DNA from: Fibrobacter sp.
Lineage (GTDB): Bacteria; Fibrobacterota; Fibrobacteria; Fibrobacterales; Fibrobacteraceae
DNA length: 64,000 bases
NCBI GenBank assembly: GCA_024398965.1
Contig: JAKSIF010000005.1
Span: 1 to 64,000 of the forward strand
Direction of reading: 5' to 3'
The position numbers were made by a program, and so were the translations under genes. Below, piece by piece: positions 1 to 15,000 of the stretch (within the stretch, counting starts at the first letter, position 1; each line of letters opens with the position of its first letter). The notes beneath the pieces are model-generated. The model was not told the DNA's origin. It did not search any database and saw nothing but the letters and a program-made list of their open reading frames with translations.

Positions 1-3000
1 CCATTGACGAGGCCGACAATGGATACGGTGAGTTCTGGGTCGGCGCTGCCGTAGGTCTTGCTCTTGGCTTCGGCGGACACTACGACTGGCTTCTTGCCGA
101 TCGTGAACTCGGCGGACTGTTCACCGCTGAAGTTGCCCTTACCGGTTACCTTCACGGTGTAGGTGCCGGATGCTGTCCATGCGCCTTCGCCCCAGTCGAT
201 GGTGTAGTCGGCATCGGCGACCAAGGCTGTATCGCTTACGGTAAGCGTTACGCTAGGCTTCTGTTCGGTGCCGTTGTAGGTCACGTCTGCGGAGAGTGTG
301 ATTTCTGGGATTGTTGCAGTTGTAATTGTGAAGTCGGCGGCATTGTAGGTGATGCTGTAGCTACCCTGTTCGGAAGCTCCGGACGGGGTGATTGCGTAGA
401 TGCCGACATTTTCACCGGAAGCACGGCCGACTGTGTAGGAGATTGTCTCATCCTTGACGAGACCTTCGACAGTTGCAGTAAGGGTCGGGTCGGTGGTACC
501 GAAGACCTTGCCGGCTGCGACGGCGGTAACGGTTACTGCCTTTCTGCCGATCGTGAACTCGGCGGTCTGTTCGCCGCTGAAGTTGCCCTGGCCCTTAACC
601 TTGACGGTGTAGGTGCCGGCATTCGTCCATGCGCCTTCGCCCCAGTCGATGGTGTAGTCGGCATCGGCGACAAGTGCATTGCCGTTGAAGGTGACTGTTA
701 CGACCGGCTTCTGTTCTTCACCGTTGTAGGTTGCACCAGTTGCGGAGAGCGCGATTTCAGGAATCTTTGCTTGTGCAATCGTAAACTCTGCCGTTGCAGA
801 ACCGCCCACGTAGTTGGAGGTTTCTGCTACAGTTGCCTTGACCACATAGGTGCCGGCGGTAAAAGGCTTGACAGAGCTCCAGTCGCTTTCAACGTAGTCG
901 CCAGTCTTCTTGACTGCATAAGTGATTGAAGGTTCACTTTCCGCGGCGAAGTCGGCAGTTACAGTCGGGCTTGTGGCAGTTTCGCCATAGGTCCAGTCGG
1001 ACATCGCTACGGTAACATCGTTCTGGGTTGCCTTGGCGATAGTATACGTTGCTGTTTTAGTTCCGGTGTAATTGCCTTGACCGACCACAGTTACTGTGTA
1101 GGAACCGGCGTTCACAAAACCAGTCTTGTCCCAAGTTACAACGTAATCCTTGTCTTCGCTAGCGATTAGAACTGCGGTTTCATTAATTGAGCTCTTTACG
1201 GTTAGTGTAGGCGTCTGGGCAAGACCGTTATAGATCTTGTTTTCAGAGAGGGCAATCTGGATTGCTGCAGGAGCAATGGTAAATTCTGCAGTTGCGAATC
1301 CGCCCACATAGTTGGCGGTTTCCTTCACGGTTGCCCTCACAACGTAGGTGCCTGCATTTACAGGAACTGTTGCAGACCAGTCTTCGGTACCCTTCTTGAC
1401 GTAGGTAATGGCGGGTTCGCCTTCAGCCTTGAAGGTTGCGTTCGTCACGGGAGACTTTTCTGCGGAGCCAGTGTAGGTCCAGCCGTCCATTGCCACGGTG
1501 ACTTCGTTGGTCTGGTTCTGAGTAATGGTAAAGGATGCAGGAACGTAGGTCACATGGTAGTTGTCCTGGTTTTCAGCACCGGTCAATGTTACTGCATAAG
1601 TTCCAACGTTTTCACCGGCTTCACGGACGATGGTGAAGTCGATCAGGGTCCTTGCTTCGCCATTAACAAGACCCTTGATTTCGGTGGTGAGAGTATCCGG
1701 GTCGGCTGTATTGTACTGCTTGGTCAGAGCATCCGCAGTGACAGTGACTTCAGCACGGTCGATGATGAACGTACCGTTCTTCACCGTAATGGCGTAGTTG
1801 CTGTTGTCGGTGTAGCTTACGACAAGGGAATCTGTGTAAGTACCTGCGCTCTGGCCTACACCACTACGGCTGTAGGAGACTATTCCAAGGTCGGATGCAT
1901 TCACGAGCCCAACGACGGTACCGGTAAATTCAGGATCCTCATTGCCATAGGTCTTGCTTGCGTTAGCAACGGTGATGGTGACAGCCTTCTTGTTGATATT
2001 GAACTCGGCGGTCTGTTCGCCACTGAAGTTGCCCTTACCGGTTACCTTGACGGTGTATGTTCCAACGTCAGTCCAGTTGCCTTCGCCCCAGTCGATGGTA
2101 TAGTCTGTGCCTGCGACAAGTGCATTGCCATTGAAGGTGACTGTTACGACCGGCTTCTGTTCTTCACCGTTGTAGGTTGCACCAGTTGCGGAGAGCGCGA
2201 TTTCAGGAATCTTTGCTTGTGCAATCGTAAACTCTGCCGTTGCAGAACCGCCCACGTAGTTGGAGGTTTCTGCTACAGTTGCCTTGACCACATAGGTGCC
2301 GGCGGTAAAAGGCTTGACAGAGCTCCAGTCGCTTTCAACGTAGTCGCCAGTCTTCTTGACTGCATAAGTGATTGAAGGTTCACTTTCCGCGGCGAAGTCG
2401 GCAGTTACAGTCGGGCTTGTGGCAGTTTCGCCATAGGTCCAGTCGGACATCGCTACGGTAACATCGTTCTGGGTTGCCTTGGCGATAGTATACGTTGCTA
2501 TTTCAGTTCCTTTGTAGTTGTTCTTGCCAGATACGGTTACAGTATAGGAACCGGCGTTCACGAAACCAGTCTTGTCCCAAGTTACAACGTAATCCTTGTC
2601 TTCGCCAGCGATTAGAACTGCGGATTCATCAATTGTGCTCTTTACGGTTAGTGTAGGCGTCAGGGCAAGACCGTTATAGGTCTTGTTTTCAGAGAGGGCG
2701 ATCTGGATTGCTGCAGGAGCAATGGTAAATTCTGCTGTTGCGGAACCGCCCACGTAATTGGCTGTTTCGGCTACAGTTGCCTTGACCACATAAGTGCCGG
2801 CAGTAGAAGGCTTGATGGAACTCCAGTCGCTTTCGGCGTAGTCACCGGACTTCTTGACTGCATAAGTGATTGAAGGTTCGCCATCCGCATGGAAGACTGC
2901 GTTAGGATCAGGATCCTTGGCTGTTTCGCCATAGGTCCAGCCAGCCATTGTAATAGTAACAGCATTTTCTGGAGCCTGCTTAATCTTGTAGGTTCTTTCA

Positions 3001-6000
3001 ATTTCACCAGTGTAGTTACCCATACCGGTTACAGTTACGACATAGTCGGCAGCATCCTTGAACTCTGTCTTGCCAGCCTTATTCCAGGAAACTGTATAAT
3101 CCGTGTTTTCAACAAGAACAGTATTTCCACCATTTACGGTTTCACCGCTCTTCACGGTAACGGTAGGTTCCTGAACTGCACCCGTATAGTCCACGTCAGC
3201 TGAAATTGCCACCTGTATTGCAGCAGGGGCAATTATATAAGTCGTTGTTTTTGTTCCAGTATAATTGTTTATACCTGTCACAGAAACCGTATATGTTCCT
3301 GCAGCAACAAATTCACTTTCCGCATTCCATGCGAATGTTTCACCCTTCGGGTTCTTCCATTCCACAGTATAGTCAGAACCTTCCGTCATCACAACTTCAT
3401 TATTCTTTGTATTCTTGACGGTCAATGTAGGTGCCTGACGTTCTGCAGTGTAAACAACATTTGCAGAAACCGCGATTTCTATCGAAGCAAGCTCAATGGT
3501 AAATTCATCTATTGCGAACTTACCTTCATAATTAGCCGTTGCATCAACAATAGCCTTCACAACGTAGGTGCCAGCGCTAGAAGGCTTGGTGGCACTCCAA
3601 TCCTCGTCAACATAGCTTCCTTCAGATTTTTTTACTGCATAGACAATTGATTCGTCGCCATCAACCCACGGGCTCTTTGTAACGACTGGTTCCTTTGCGG
3701 TTTCTCCGTAGAACCACCCCTCCATAGCAACGGTCAGTTCCGGAGTATTCTTCTTAATCTCGTAAGTTTGAGATTTTCTTCCAGCATAGTTACCAACACC
3801 ATCAACCGTCAAAGTATAGACAGCAACGTCCTTGAATTCGGATTTTCCTGCCTTATCCCATGTTACGGTATAATCATCATCTGGACCTTCAGTCAATGTA
3901 AGGCCACTGACTTCACTCTTGACATAGAACGAAGGATTCTGAACTGTCTTATTGTAAAGAACTTCTGTCGGATCCATTACAATCTGGATCGGAGCAGCTT
4001 CAATCTTGAAGATGGCGGTATCAACGGCACCTACATAATTGCGCGTTTCAGCAACAGTAGCTCTTACAGTATATATTCCCACGTATTGCGGTTTTTCGGT
4101 ACTCCAAGAACCAACGCTATAAACCCCTTCATTCTCAGTTACTGTAGCGTATTCAATTACAGGTTCGTTTTCACCATGGAACTTGACGATTGTTGTATCA
4201 AAGGTCGGTTTCGTGAAATTACCTGGAGAATTTTCAGTTTGACCAAAAGTCCAGCCATCCATGGAAACTTCAATGCTGTTCTCAGGAGATTTTGTTACAG
4301 TCAAAGTTGCAGGTACGTAAGATACACTGTAGTTACCCTGGGATGCTTCGCCGCTCGGGGTGATGGTATATACCCCAACGACTTCGCCTTCAGATGTACG
4401 AGCCTTATCACGAACGATGCTGTAGCTGATCTTGCTTTCGGGGTCGTTTCTCTTCAGACCGTCAATTTTCACAGTCAGTTCAGGATCAGCAATACCATAC
4501 ACCTTTTCCTTTACCTCTGCGGTTACGACAACCGGTGCATGGGTAATAGAGAATTCAGCGGTTTTATAAGAAACTTTGTAGTTTCCTTGAATTTCATCCC
4601 CCATCGGCGTGATGGTGTATTTATTGACATTTTCACCTTCAGCACGAGAAACAGTATACTTAATCAATTCTGCGGCATGCTCTTTTTCATTTTCTACAAC
4701 ATCAGCAATAGTAGCAGTAAGTGTAGGATCATCATCACCGTAAACCTTTGTATTTGCAACAGCGGTCACTGTTACAGGAGCGTAATCTATGGTATAGCTA
4801 GCTGTTACCCTGGTTCCACTATAGTTACCCGTACCAGAGGCAGACTTGTCCTTACCCGTCACAGAAATGGTATAAACACCAGCATGTTTAAACCAGTCTT
4901 CATCAGCCAAGGTTGAGTCTTTGCCGTTATACTTGTAGCTCCAAGAAATCACATAATCATCCGTAGATTCAACAGACGGAGCATCTCCAGTCACAAGAAC
5001 CTGATTATGCTTACTATTCTTAAGTGTTACCGTTGGAATTTGTTTATCTCCATTGTACACATTCTTTTCAGTAAGAACAATCTGGATCGGAGCTTGCTCA
5101 ATAATATATTTAGCAGTCTTCGTACCTGTATAGTTACCCTGACCGGTTACAGTAACAGTGTAAGTATCTGCGTCGGTAAATCCATCCTTATCCCATGCTA
5201 CAGTGTAGTCCTTGTCTTCACCTTCAACAAGTGCATTTTCTCCCCTCTTCTCGGTTACGGTTACAGTAGGAGCATGCTTGTTGCCGTCATAGTAAACGGA
5301 AGGCATAGCGGAAATAGTTGCATACTTTGCAACATCGGCACGGTTGATTGTATACACCTTAGTTGCGGTTGTTCCGTTGTAGTTATCCGTATCTTCAACA
5401 GTAGCCATTACAACGTAGGTTCCTTGATTTACAGGAGCTGTAGTAGACCAATCTCCATCCACATATTTTTCGGCAACATAGCCTTCATCACCAGCTTTCT
5501 TGACTGCATATTGGATGACCGGTTCCACAGACTTCTTAAAACGAACGCTAGTCTTAGGAGCGTAGGTCTTGCCATCGTAATCCCAGTTGTCATTTAAGGT
5601 AATGGTTACCACATTACCCATAAACTTTTCAATGGTAAAGGTATTCTCTGCTTCGACTGCACTGTAGTTATTAGTATTCTTAACAGATGCCTTTACAGTA
5701 TACGAACCAGCATCCACAGGAATCTTGTCCGTCCAAACTTCAGAACCGTCCTTCTTATACTGATAAGTCGGTTCACCTTCGGCATGGAATTTTACATTAA
5801 TGCCGTCTTCAGGCTGTTTAAATGTTGGAACAGGATTCTTATCGGCCTTGCCGCTATAAACCCAGCCTTCCATTGCCACGGACAGCGTATTATGTTCATC
5901 CTTGGTAATGGTAAAGTCGTTAGGGACATAGGCTACGGTATAGTTGCCCTGATCCTTGTTTCCAGTCGGATTGATCTTGTAGGTTCCTACATTTTCGCCA

Positions 6001-9000
6001 ACATCACGCGGCAAAGTGTAGGATATCAAATTTTCAGATTCGCCATTCACAAGGCCCTTTACAGTCGCCGTGAATGTTGGATCCTTAACACCATAAACCT
6101 TTGTATTAGCAACAGCAGTCACTGTTACAGGAGCAGGTTTAATGACGTAGGTCAGCGTCTGGGTACCAGTGTAATTTCCCTTACCCTTTACGGTAATGGT
6201 ATAGGTCTTGACATTTGTGAAACTAGAGTCGTTCCAGCTTGCATCATAAGCGTTTGCATCACTAGTCACATCAAGTTTTTCACCGATAGTGCTATTAACC
6301 GTATGTGTCGGAATAACATGTGCAAGGCCTGTATAGGTGCCTTCAGATGCAGACAAGGCTATCTTGATCGGAGCCTGGCTAATGGTAAATTCAGCGGTCT
6401 TTTCAGCATAATTGTAGTTGTCCGTATTGGCAACGGAAGCCTTTACCACATAGGATCCTGCATTAACAGGTTTGTCAGCGCTCCAATCAGAAGACCCCTT
6501 CTTTGCATAAGTAATAGTCGGTTCTTCTGCGGCACCAAAATCCGTACTCTTTACAGGGGCTTTGGCAGCTTCGCCATAAGTCCAGCCCGCCATAGTTACA
6601 GTAATCTTAGGATCGGCCTTCTTGATTGTGTAAGTTGCAGTCACCGATACAGTATCGGTGTATTCTGAATTTTCCTTACCCCTAACCGTTACAGTGTATG
6701 TACCAGCATCGATAAAGCCATCCTTATCCCAGGTAGCTACGTAATTTGCTTCGGAAACATTTCCGTCAACGCTCTTCACTGTAATTGTCGGTGCAATTGC
6801 AGAACCTGTATAAATCGGATCAGCAGAAAGAACAACAGCAGTCACATTTTTCTTCCACTTGGCCCTGATAGTGATGTTTTCTGCAGGAATCTTTGCTGGA
6901 ATTTCAGTATCCCAACCATCGAAAGAATAATTCGTTCTTGTTGGGGACTTCGGCGCGGTCACGTCGGAATTATAGTCCTGCTCAATGACAACAGTATTCT
7001 TGCCGTCAATGTTACCGCCTGTGCAATCAAAGGTTATGGTATACTGGTTAATATTCCAACCAGCCAGGTAAACGATATTCGTTGGTGCAGTACCGTTTAC
7101 AGGCAAAGCTTCGTGAACTGCATTGAAGTCTGCAACTTTGACAGGACTAAATGTATAGGCATTCCATTCATTAAAGGTATAACCAATTTTAGAAGGTTTG
7201 CTACCATCTGCAGCAGCCTTCACCTTGGCAAGGACCTTAGAAGGAGTCTTCAAGTCCGGAACATGGATTTCAATGGTCTTGACCTGGTCACCGTTAGCAT
7301 AGGTCGTATCATTCTTTTCATAAGCAACAACTACGGACGTCAACTTAACAGTACTCTTGAAGTTGGCAATGAACGGAGTTGTCTTATTTGTAATCTTACC
7401 CGACAAAGTTCTCGCTGTATTACAGGAAATATCCGGTTCCGGAGTCCAGCAGGCAAATGTATAGGTAGAATCCCTATCTTCCGCCTTTTGTGGATGATCA
7501 CTGAATTCCCTTACAATGGCAGCGTAGATTTCATCGACCGTACCATCGGTAGGCACATTCACATTTTCATGCAATGTACTTGCGATTTGTACCTTCACCT
7601 TGGTCTGCGGGCGGTCACTTTCCTTGAAAATCGGCAAATAACGATCCAACTCGCCAACGGAGCCATTCTTATTCCAAGTATCCGTAAAGGCATAGTCATG
7701 ATCAAGGGTAGATGCCTTCGCAGGTTTAATCTTTTTGTCCGAGAAATGATGATTAATTGCAGTATTGATTTCTGCATCAGTAACTTTATTATCGTTTGGA
7801 ACACTAATTGTATCATTAGTGCCATTTGCTACAGCAACAACATACTTCTGTGCACGAGCTGTAGAGTCAAAGACAGGAATATAGATGTCATCGTCAAATT
7901 CCTTCCAATGAGAAATCGTGACATCCTCCCTTATCACAAAGCGGTAATCATGGGTCAAGGAAGATGCCTGTTTAGGATCAATCCTTAAAGTATCAAGAAT
8001 TTTAAGGCTTATGGCCTCATCAATTTCCTCGATCTTTCCATCTGCAGGTACCTTTGCTGACTGGTTCGTATTGTTAACGACAACCGTAACCGTCTTCTGC
8101 GTTCTTACACTGGAATCAAAGTTCGGAGTGTACTTGCCACCAGCTAAAGTCCAAGTTTCATTAAACTTGAAGTTTTCAGTTAATGTAGAAGCCTTGATTG
8201 GAACAATTTTCTTTCCGTCAAAGTTCTTTCCGTCAAAGTAGCGATTGATTGCTGCATAGATTTCAGCATCGGAACCGTCCTCAGGAACATAAATATCTGT
8301 GTATTCCTTATCAACGGCATCCCTACTTGTAACTACAGCCGTAACGGTAATCTGCGGACGGTCACTTTCGTTGAAGTTCGGTTCATACTTGCCATTATCA
8401 TTCAATATCCAAGAGCTATTGAATTTGTAATCAATATCAAGAGTAGAAGCCTTGATCGGTGTAATAGATCTGTCTTCAAAATACTTGTTAAGAGAAGCCT
8501 GAATTTCTTCTTCCGTTACATGCTCGTCACTAGGAATTGTTACTGTCGTATAATCATTACCATTGACAACTGCAATTACGTTTCTGGTATCACGAGAATC
8601 AACCTTGAAGTTCGGCGTATACTTTCCGTCATCACCCTTTGTCCAAGTCTTATTGAAGGTAAACTTTTCCGTAAGTGTGTAGGTTTTCTGCGGAACAATC
8701 ACAGGATCGTTACTTTCAAGGGCATCATTGATAGCATGTTCAATATCACTATGGTCATCATCATAAGTTACAACCACGAGTTGTTCTTCTGTAATTTCAG
8801 AGCCATATTTCGGAATGTACTTGGCAATCACTTTGTAAGGCGTGCCTGTATAGGTAACAGTAATTTCAAGTCCAACAGAGGAATTCATCACGCCATTTAC
8901 AATGGCAGAATCACTGGTATAATTATCCACCACAGGGCTTGTCACAGAGAAATTTGAAAGGTAAGCAACTTCGCTAACATGATCTTCCGCAACAGTCACA

Positions 9001-12000
9001 CCATTCTTAGCCTTCTTATAATGAATTGTAAGCGGATAGTTCTTAGGTGAATATACAACAGCATATTCAGCATCAGCAATCAATGTTTCTTCAATCACAG
9101 ACTTGTCAGGAGTGTGGCCTTCCAGTTCCGGAGACGTTACGGAATATTTAGTTCCATAATCCAAGGTTTTTTCGTATGTTTTTGGAGCTTCAGCACCTGT
9201 AGTTGTAGAATACACAATTCTCAACACATGGTAGTTCAATGCATACACGGGCTCATATTCAGCATCGCCAGTAACCACCACTGTACGCGGCGAATCAGCA
9301 ACACCATCCTTCCAATTGGTAAAGAAATGATTGCTCATTTCTGCAGGAGTCAAGGTCAGCACTGTACCATAATCAAATACATATACGCATGTATTAGATT
9401 CTTCGTCACAAGATTTCGGTTCTTTCTCAACTCCAGTGCCAATGCTTGCAGAAGCATTTGTCAAGGATATTTCATAGCTATTTGCCTCATAACGAACAGC
9501 AACGCTAGAATCCTTACCAGGCATCGTTACAGTAAAGTTTGCAGGGACAGCTCTGTAACCGTCAATGCCGGACGAAGTAAAGTTACGAGTTTCCCCGTAC
9601 GCCATCACCTCATGAGATTCCTTACGACCTTCGTTAGGCGTGGTATAAACAATTGTCAAGATAAACTTGTCTGGGTTGCTAACAGCTTCATAGCGAACAG
9701 CCTTTTCATCAACAGTAACACTACGCTCTTCCTGAGTGACGCCATCGCTCCAACGGGTGAAGTGATGGAATTCTTCCGGAGCTGCCTTCAAAATGACTTC
9801 AGTACCATAATCGTATGTGCTATCAGCGCTTGCAGGTTCTGCAACTGCGCCAGCATAGTTTAACTTGTACTTTCTAAGAACTGGCTTGAACTTGGCTACA
9901 TATTCAAACGGACCAGAAACACTTTCAAGATCAGGATCCCAACCATCAAATTCATAAGAGTATTCTGTGGTAGATTCCTTCACAGGAAGAGTTCCATCAT
10001 ACACAGGAACAGTTCCGTAGTCAACGTCAATTGTCTTTAGATCGGTCTTTCCATTCTTGAATGTAATTGGGTACTTGCGGAGAGTCTTCGTCCAATCCGG
10101 GCGGGAAATCCATGACCCATTGATAGAATCTGGTCTGGAATAAAGATTGGTTCCAACCACAAAGGAATAATGGTACTGAACATCGCTCTTCTTTTCGGGA
10201 GCATAGCCATTTGCATTCATGTAGGCAGTAATAACGGCAATAGGATCCCTTGCATGGCCTGCTGCCAGTGCACTATCAGGATTCAAGTCTACTCTTCGTA
10301 TTGTTACATTGGTTGTTTTTTCAGGATTAGCATCTTCATCATAGACAACCTTCACAGTCAATTCACGAACATGATGAGTATAATCAGGAACATACTTGTC
10401 TCCTGATTTTTTCCAACCAATAAATTCATGCCAATAATAGGTATCGCTATAGGATTTTGGGGCATTTGTAGGATCTGATTTTTTAATAGCATCTGTAATC
10501 ATTTGACTAATCTGATCAGCAGAAATGCCTTCAAAAATTTTAACGTCTACAGTAATGGTATCTCCATTAGCATCTACATAAGAAACCTGAACAGTCTTTT
10601 CATCTCTCTTAATGTACTTAAATGTCGGTGTAAACACGCTACGGTCTTCATTTATAGACCATTTGTCAAAAACTAGAATGGAATCAAGATATAAAGATTC
10701 GTCCGTAGGCTTTGGTGGATAGTAGTAGAGTCGCTTTAAAGCAGAGTCTACCTTCGTAATGGCGTCATTACCTTTATAAACATTCGGGATACCCTCGACT
10801 TTATAGGACTTATTTTTTGAACCATCGCTTCCATACTCATAGTATGCAAGAATATCACTTTTATTTGCTGTAAAGTTAACGACTTCACGAACATCATGAG
10901 CAGGCATGTGTTCTGCAGCAACAACCATGCGGTCTACCGTATAATCAACGGTTTTATTTCCAGAAACACCAATCGTGTATTCCACATTATTTCTATCTGT
11001 GAACGTTTCATTCACGGAATGTGAGTAAGAATCGCCGAATAAGACTTCTTTATCAACAACAATAATACGTCCTTCATATGAACCACTTGTGGTATACTGA
11101 CCGCGCAACGGGCCATCCTTCAGCACATACACAATCTGCAACTTGTAGGAATTACGTGTATAGGAACCAGTGATTTCAATGTCTTCGTCAGGCATCTTGT
11201 ACGGCAAAAGCGATTCCCAGCCACCAAAGGTATGACCTTCTTCAACCATCTTGTCGTTAGTCATCTCTGCAAGTTGAGAGTCATCTCTTAAAACCTTGCC
11301 ATATTCACGTTCAAAAGTATAGACCTTGTCGGTAAAGTATTCGCCAGTAACTTTGTAGACAATCTTATGCTTGTTGACGTTATAGGTGACCGTAACACTA
11401 ACATCCTGATCACGCATGGTTCCAGAAACGACCGGTTTATCAGCTGTGTAACCTTCAATTTTAGGGCTTTCTACGCTATAGGTTTCTCCATTCTTTACAT
11501 ACTGATAAACATTCTCCATAGGAATCGTAACACCTTCTGGAGCCACATAAGTGATAGTCAGTTTGTGGAAATTCTTATCCGTTTCTGTTTCATAAATGGT
11601 GCCATAAGATGTTTCGTAAGTAGCGTCACCCTTCACCACGACCTTTCTCGGATTATCGTAAATAGGCTTAGCCTCGCTTCCATCCTTCCAGCTTACGAAA
11701 TGTTCATCACTATTTTCAGGAATATCGGCAAGCAAGGAAAGCTGTGTGCCATAAGGGAATATGTATACGCAACCGTTTTCATCACAGGATTCAGCATCCT
11801 TCTTTATACCACCTACAGAAACGGTAGCACCCTTCAAGGTAATTGTATAGTCGTTTGCGGTCCAAACAGCCTTGAGTGTCAAGTTCTTTGTAGGCATGTA
11901 TTCTACACCGGCAGGAATCCAGGAGGTAAGAGTATGACCTTCCATAGACACCTTTGTCGGGTATGTAATTCGAGCACCATTTGTTACCTGGCCTGCAGAG

Positions 12001-15000
12001 TAGTTCACTCCTGCGACACCTTCGGCAACACCACCATCAAAATCCCAGACCAACTGGTACTTGACCTTGGTACCATCTTCAAAAACAGCATTTACAGTAA
12101 TGTTTTCTGCAGGCATTTTTGCAGGGAGAAGCGGCTCCCAGCCAACAAAATTATAGATAGAAGTCAAGTCGGCTTTCTTTTCCGGAACTCGGTCAGAAAC
12201 AAATTTGGGTTCCGCACCATAGCGGAAAGATGCAACCTGGAAATTTACGCCTTCCGATTTGAAGGTTACAGTGTATTCATTACGATCATAATAGACATTG
12301 ACTGTTGTAGATCCGTCCGCAGCAATGGCAACAGCCTTGGACTTTGTTTCATTAAGAGAAAAGCCCTCATAGCCCTTAAATCCGGCAGGTTCAAGAATTG
12401 TCATAGAACCCGTAGGACCTTCAGAAACCTGAGCCTTGTCTTCATCCAAAGTATAACCATCATCGTTTACATTTTGGAAATAGCGAGCAATTTTGTATTC
12501 AGTCGTTTCATGTGGAGCCCACTTGGCATAAAGCTTGAAGGGCTTTGCAGGCATCGTGCTGAAAGTATACTTGTTGACGAGAGCCTTTTCTGCATACCAG
12601 CCATCAAATACATAACCTCTCTTTGTCGGCGTAGTTGGCGGAGTCACAGCGGAGCCATAAGGATGTTCGCTAGAGGCAATGCCATCGCCACCATTCAATT
12701 CGTAGGTAATTGTATAGACGTTAACAGTCCATGTGGCTGTTAACGAAATGTTTTCTGCAGGCATGGTTTCTGGAAGTGTCGGTTCCCAATCCTTAAATGT
12801 ATGGCCAACCTTTGTAGGAGCCTTAGGAGCTTCAATGGCAGAACCAAAATCCTGAGTAATTGGAGAAACAGCAGATCCATCACTTACAAAGGTAATGGTA
12901 TACTGTTTAACCTTCCACTTGGCATAAACGGTAATGTTTTCTGCAGGCATTTTATTGAAGACATAAACAGTCTTCAAGTCGCTATCCGCATACCAGCCAG
13001 CAAAGGTATAACCAGTCTTGGAAGGGTCTTCGGCAGGCTTTACTACGGCGCTATTGTAATCCTGAACAATTTTTTCGACAGAAGTTCCGCCATTGGTTTC
13101 AAAGGCAATTTCATACTGCTTGATTTCCCACTTTGCATACACCGTAATATTTTCGGCAGGCATCGTCGCAAAGCTATAAGCGTTATTCAACGCTTCATCA
13201 CTATACCAGCCAACAAACTCGTAGCCAGTCTTTGTGGGAGCTGTAGGAACCTTGAGTATAGAATTAAACGGCTGCTTAACATCGGCAACTGCGGAACCAC
13301 CATTGCTGTTGAACTTAATGGTAAAGTCATCCACATTCCACTTGGCATAGACAATAATGTCTTCCATTGGAATCGTGGTAAACGTGTAAGCCTTTGTAAA
13401 CCTGGTATCTGCATACCAGCCGGCAAAACTATAGCCGGTCTTTGTTGGAGAGCCAAGTGCAGGAACTGCGTTGCCATAAGGCCCAGTAATAGCATTAACG
13501 GGATTTTCATCACCATCTACTAAAGTACCGCCATTCAAGTTCAAGGAAATAGTACGTTCACTGCCCACCCACTTTGCATAAACAGTTACATCTTCAGCAG
13601 GCATCTTGTTAAAGACAAACGGATTTTCCAGGGCTTCATCGCTGTACCAGCCGGCAAATACATAGCCCTTCTTTGTAGGAGCAACAGGAGCAGAAATTGC
13701 AGCATCGCAGTCTTTTACAATGGGCTGAATAACGTTTCCGCCATTGGTATTAAAGGTAATGGTCGCCTGATTTACCGTCCAGGAAGCGGTCAGCGTAATG
13801 TTTTCAGCAGGCATGGTTGCAGGTGCAGCAGGAACCCAACCGGCAAAGGTATAACCTGGCCTAGAAGCATTAGGAACGCTTACTGCAGCGCCATATTCAG
13901 CAACAACATTTTCTAGAGATTCGCCACCATTGGTATTCAAAGTAATTGTATAGGAATTTGCGGTATAATTTACCGTTACATCCACATTTTCATTATCCAT
14001 CGTTCCCGAAACAGCAGAAGGATCTGCGGTATAACCAACCATGGAAGGAGAAGGAATGGAATACACTTCACCGACTTCAAAAGTCTTTACAACCTTGGCA
14101 GGTGCTGTAGCGCCCTCAGGAACATTGTATGTAATAGTCAAGATATGGGTGTTGATTGCACTATCAGCAGCGAAGGTAGCATCACCAGTAACAATGACTG
14201 TACGACTTTCCGAAGCAAATCCATCGCTCCATTTTGTAAAGTGATGCGGAGCTTTAACCGCCTGGGTCAAAGTCAACGTGGTGCCGTATGCATACTTACC
14301 GTCTTCACCGGCTGCAGGAGTTGCCGTAGCACTAACAAGTTCAATAGCAAAACGCTTTGGAGTATAGTTTACAGTCACATTCTCATCAGCATCAGGCATT
14401 GTACCGGATACAGTTTCCCTATCAACGGTATAGCCTTCAATTGCTGGAGAAGCAACGGAATACATTTCACCGACTTCAAAAGTTTTAACAACCTTAGCAG
14501 GTGCAGTAACGCCTGCAGGAGTCTTATAGGTAATAGTCAAGACATGGGTATTTACAGCTCCTTCTGCTGTGTAGGATACATCACCAGTAACAATAACTGT
14601 GCGGTTTTCTGCAGTAGCGCCATCACTCCACTTGATAAAGTGATTAGGAGCAGCAATATTCTGGGTCAAAGTCAACGTGGTGCCGTATGCATACTTGCCG
14701 TCTTCACCGGCAGCAGGCGTTACGTTCGCACCAGTCACAATAATGGTATAACGATTTAAAGTTTCATTAAATTCAGCAACATATTCGGCATTGCCTGTTA
14801 CGGTGGCAGCAATTGCCGGGCTCCAGCCCTTGAAAGAATAGGAGTATTTATCAGTTGCAGCCTTTGTCGGTTCCGCACCATCGTAGGCAGGGGTTTCATT
14901 TCCAACAGCAACTGTTTTTTCCTGAAGAACTACATCTCCATTCTTAAATGTAACCTTGTATGACTCAGGCTCAACATTCGAATAGGAACCTGTTACAACA

